From: Flammula alnicola | Taxonomy: Eukaryota; Basidiomycota; Agaricomycetes; Agaricales; Strophariaceae | DNA: 64,000 nt | NCBI GenBank assembly: GCA_015499995.1 | Contig: JADNRV010000026.1 | Span: 1 to 64,000 of the forward strand | Direction of reading: 5' to 3' | Shown: piece by piece, positions 60,603 to 64,000 of the stretch | Position numbering within the stretch: position 1 is the stretch's first letter | Layout of the letters: the number at the start of each line of letters is the position of its first letter | The notes under the pieces: generated by a model | Told to the model about the DNA's origin: nothing | The model's input: only the letters and a program-made list of their open reading frames with translations | Database searches by the model: none | Translations under genes and position numbers: made by a program

Positions 60603-61631
60603 GTACTAGATGGATGAACTGTAAAGCAATCGATATCGGATTCAAAGTTGTACTTGTAACTTGCCTTCTTGACTAAATGTCACTTGTTTCACGATTTCAA
60701 AAGCCTCAATATCCGGCAATTCCGAGCAGTTAGAGTTCAGAGTCGAGAAGACTACTGTGCTTTGCTTCAGTCAAATTTAGGGTTAGGTTCTATTTTCGCC
60801 GGTGCAACCAAGGTGCAACGTCCTTGAAGTTGCAACGTCCCATAAACATTATTTGCACCAGCGAAATCTATCGACTTTTCGATTGCTTCCCGATAGCCTA
60901 ATGTAACCGATGTTCGACCTAGTAAGAGGTCTACGTTATGGATAAGAAACAATCATCCTCAACTTCCATGCCGAACCAGTGGATTTCAAGACAGATGGAG
61001 ACGTCGGCACTCCTTTAGTCTCCAGATGACTCTATCCTGCTATTGGAGAATGTTTGGGCCGTATTCTCTAGCTTTAGGATGGTACACGGCCAGACATGTC
61101 CACAATGTGCCAGAGGCAAGCGTCAATGTCTTAGTAGGTGTGCTTACCTTTTGAAATCACCTACATTTCCTGGACTTTAGACAGTCATTTCTTCCCAAGT
61201 GCTGTGTGCAAGTGGTGTGATCTTTGGGGGAACGTATTTTGGAGTAAGTGTATCACTGTTAATCTGTGCAACTGGGTGCTTACATGGAATTTCCTAGGCT
61301 CTCATCCGGCGGTTACTCGGTAGAAGCTGTATCCGAGGCTTGCTAAGGCTTGCTGCGCTCTATTGACTTCTCAACGTAAGGAGTGGGAGTCATGTTCTGC
61401 TTTACTTCGGTGCCGGAGATACGCAATCCCAGCGGCAGCCTTCCCATCTTTTATTTTTAACCTGATCTGACTGACACCAATTAACAATAAAAAGCTGATA
61501 AAGAGACTCTTGTATATCACTCAGATGACCACGATGCGATGAGCTAAAGGCTACATCGAAAACACCCATAAAACCCATTCATTGTCGCCTAAGAAAACTA
61601 ATTCCCTAAATAGAGGTTCGCTGTATACAAG
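60603..61631 (+). repeat. SDR upstream repeat (copy next to SDR-4)
   Basis: From about 60910 this repeats DNA at 58930 (same strand), and from about 60990 to 61620 it is the near-identical counterpart of 34611-35300 in reverse orientation. The first 300 bases (60603-60909) are the 3' flank of SDR-3, with a GTTGCAACGTCC-type repeat near 60810-60840. No gene recognised. Confidence 0.75.
61567..61573 (+). promoter_or_regulatory. Altered TATA element of SDR-4
   Basis: Reads CATAAAACCCATTCATTGT where SDR-2 has TATAAAACCCATTCATTGT, so the T of TATA has become C. Promoter strength may be reduced; inferred. Confidence 0.4.
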
Positions 61632-62481
61632 ATGTCGAAAGTCATTCTCATAACTGGTATGTCTCGTCCTTATTTACAATAGGATTTGGGGCTAAACAAG
61701 TTATGCATTCAGGTGCTAATACTGGCATTGGATTTGATCTTGCCCGTCTTCTCGCTGAGAAGAATCACATTGTCTACATTGGTGCAAGGAACGAGACTGC
61801 TGGAAAAGAGGCGCTGTACGTTCCCACCTTTCTCTGGAAAATGCAGATTCACTCTAAACATTCATATTTACCAGTGAAACGCTTCAGTCGGAAGGATTCA
61901 AAACCGTGAAACTGGTATTGCTCGATGTGACCAAGCTGCCCACCATCCAAGCAGCAAAGGAGACGATCGAAAAGGCAGAAGGAAGGCTCGACTCTCTCGT
62001 GAACAACGCTGCCATCAGCAAGATCGGAGAAAACCAGAACGCGACGTCCGCCTCGATTCCAGCTATCCGCGACGCGTTTGAAACCAATTTCTACGGCGTC
62101 ATCCAAACGAGCATTACGTTCCTCCCACTCTTGCGCAAGTCATCCAATGCGGTGATTCTCAACGTCTCATCTGGATTAGGGTCCAATTCGTACATGGCTC
62201 GCCCAGAGAGTCAGGCCCACCTCGTAGCGTATAATACCAGCAAGGCGGCTCTGAACTCATACACGATCGCCCTGGCGTCGGAGCTCAAGAAGGAGGGAAT
62301 TAAAGTTAATGTGGCTACTCCGCCATATACGTCAACCAGGCTGAATAACCATGGCCAGATTGCGCAGGGTGCGCGACCTCTTAGGGAGGGCTCGTCTGCC
62401 TTGTTGCCTTGGGTTTTATTGGATAAGGATGGTCCCACTGGGAAGTTCTTTGGCTCTAATGGAGAGGAATTCCCTTGGTAG
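61632..62481 (+). CDS. Short-chain dehydrogenase/reductase SDR-4
   Basis: Exons 61632-61656, 61713-61815, 61875-62481; 244 residues. GANTGIG and YNTSK are intact. The usual NNAG reads NNAA here (SLVNNAAISKIG), a change at a position that normally supports the central sheet, and PGYTATK of the others is PPYTSTR. Intron and upstream sequences are closest to SDR-2. Probably active, but the NNAG change sets it apart. Substrate unknown. Confidence 0.92.
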
Positions 62482-62894
62482 ATGGACGACTTGTGTAGAA
62501 ACCGACATTGGATTTACAGCTATAGTTGTAATTTCCTGACCAAGGTGTTTCACTATTTCAGAAGTCACGATAAAAAGAAACATCAAGCTGTGCTGCGGTC
62601 AGAGAGCAGTTATTCAAAGTCAAGTCGCCCATTTTCGAACAGGTTGCACTACTCCATAATTTCTCGCAAGCAAAGACATTGCTTATCCGGATCACACTTC
62701 GAAAAGGTGTTGAAGGCAGTGCATGCAACTGGAAGGTCGAGACTAAGTACTCAAGCGAAGATTACAGAAATTGACAAGTACAAAAACTTTATTGAAGAGA
62801 CCAAATTATTTCGAGAGTATTGAAGAAACTATAGAGACATATAACTTTGAAACCGCTAAAACATTGAAAATATTCAAAAAAAAAAAAGCGACCT
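62482..62894. other. Convergent spacer, nothing recognised
   Basis: About 410 bases between SDR-4 and the minus-strand gene at the right edge. A run of about 12 A bases lies near 62877. No gene supported. Confidence 0.5.
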
Positions 62895-64000
62895 TCATGG
62901 CCTAATAGCAAGATTGGGTCCGACCAGCGTTCCGCTGTTGTTCTGTAAGAATACTTTGTTATCGCCGACGATGGCTTTGATCCTCGCGATAGTTGCTGCA
63001 GTATTCGGCCCATACGGAATGACAGCTATGTCGTATTGAATCTGCTTCGATGCTTCCACCAGATTCTCGCAAAATGTCGTCACATCGACATCCAAATTCA
63101 CCCCAGCTTCTCTCCAAAAGCGCGATCCAGCATGTCTGAGGATGTTCTCGATAGCGAGAAGGTGTTCGACAACAGCCATGTTACGAAAAAGGATGCGAAT
63201 GCATTCTTTCGTGTCGTGTCTATTGAGAAACTTGTGCAGGTACAAGCACCCAACAAATTTGCAGAGATAAAGAGCGGATGTCATGCGATTGACATACTCT
63301 GGAGAGGGATTATAGAAGTCGAGCGGCTTGCGTTGATATGCCTATGAAAATGGACGTCAGCATCATAGGACGCGCCATTTTGCGGGAAAGAGAGTAACTT
63401 ACAGCGTGAAAGAAACCGGCAAAAGTTTCACTGGTAAACTGTGCTATGAAACCGGAAAATTTTTCACTGAAAGTAGAGGCAGGTATTCCCTCAGCGAAGG
63501 CGGTGCGCACGCGATCTGCGAATGCTGCCAAGGTATCCATATCCTGGGTCTTGTCGGAGCCGCTCCAAACGAAAGCGCGTGCGAGGTCGGCGACTTCATC
63601 CTCGCTCCAACGCCCGGAACGAACGATTGCCCTTGCATATTGAACGCTGAAATCAGGATTGCCAATAGGACGGCCCTTGTTAAAGGTTTTCGACCAGAAA
63701 TGGACCGACGATGGATATGGGGCAACTTCGAGAGGAGGAGGTGCAGACATCTTCCATGTATTTGTCTGATCCGCCGTTGACCGATTAAAGTGGGATTGCA
63801 CAGGAGTTACAGAGTCATCAAAATTCTGGATATCTGCTCTCCTGGCCAAGTTGTTCGGCGCAAAAGGGCCAGCGTAGGCCAACTGAGGTAGCTGGGTGGG
63901 CATCCACACCTTGTCGAGAGAGAGAGGGTTGAAACCAACGGGTTCAACCACTGTCGGTGGTGCCGGAGACACATCCATGAAAAGCTTGCGTACAAAATCT
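62895..64000 (-). CDS. Unrecognised helical protein (5' end beyond window)
   Basis: Exons from beyond 64000 to 63403 and 63341-62895. The frame stays open up to the window end past the Met at 63978, so the start is likely outside. The visible 340 or so residues hold a Pro-rich lead, then an alpha-helical domain (ARAIVRSGRWSEDEVADLAR, TALYLCKFVGCLYLH in SALYLCKFVGCLYLHKFLNR, AVVEHLLAIENILRHAG). The helical repeat pattern faintly recalls HEAT/MIF4G-type domains, but I cannot assign a family. No catalytic motif seen. Confidence 0.65.

Overview
The window reads as nuclear DNA of a mushroom-forming basidiomycete (Agaricomycetes). Genes are broken by many 45-75 nt GT-AG introns. There is a glyoxal-oxidase-type copper radical oxidase, a Plavaka-type (CACTA superfamily) transposase of the kind typical of Agaricomycetes, large fungal F-box proteins, and eukaryotic housekeeping genes (CDC37, ATG7, kelch/DUF4110, CLASP-like TOG). 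All exon limits below were worked out by hand from splice sites and reading-frame continuity; no search or transcript data were available.

Layout. 0-2 kb: 3' part of a secreted glyoxal-oxidase-like gene, minus strand, cut by the left edge. 4.1-5.6 kb: ten-exon gene for an unrecognised, probably secreted protein. 6.0-6.9 kb: decayed DUF7730/2EXR-like gene. 7.6-9.3 kb: CDC37. 9.7-17.4 kb: three tandem F-box genes with a copied fragment of the CDC37 3' end between copies 2 and 3. 17.9-20.6 kb: ATG7 (minus). 21.0-24.1 kb: three tandem small dimeric-barrel-like genes. 24.3-26.0 kb: TPR/F-box/leucine-rich gene like fission yeast Pof3 (minus). 27.3-28.2 kb: short-chain dehydrogenase SDR-1 (minus). 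28.8-30.1 kb: archaemetzincin. 30.4-33.5 kb: fifteen-exon kelch/DUF4110 gene (minus). 33.8-34.6 kb: SDR-2 (minus).

36.3-48.9 kb is a mobile block: a 1,621-residue gene combining AT-hooks, a transposase-like DDE core and an apparently complete DEDDy 3'-5' exonuclease domain inside that core; a repeat array; an intact 13-exon Plavaka transposase; and a five-exon companion gene of unknown role. A 2.6-kb gene-poor, repeat-like stretch follows. 51.5-53.2 kb: type II membrane glycosyltransferase-like gene. 53.5-56.1 kb: CLASP/TOG protein (minus). 56.5-58.6 kb: secreted M64 metallopeptidase (minus). 59.7-62.5 kb: SDR-3 and SDR-4 in tandem. 62.9-64.0 kb: unrecognised gene running off the right edge (minus).

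The strongest themes are local gene-family expansion (three F-box, three barrel-protein and four SDR genes, the SDRs in both orientations on either side of the mobile block) and the transposase-exonuclease gene, which is the best candidate here for an under-described system.
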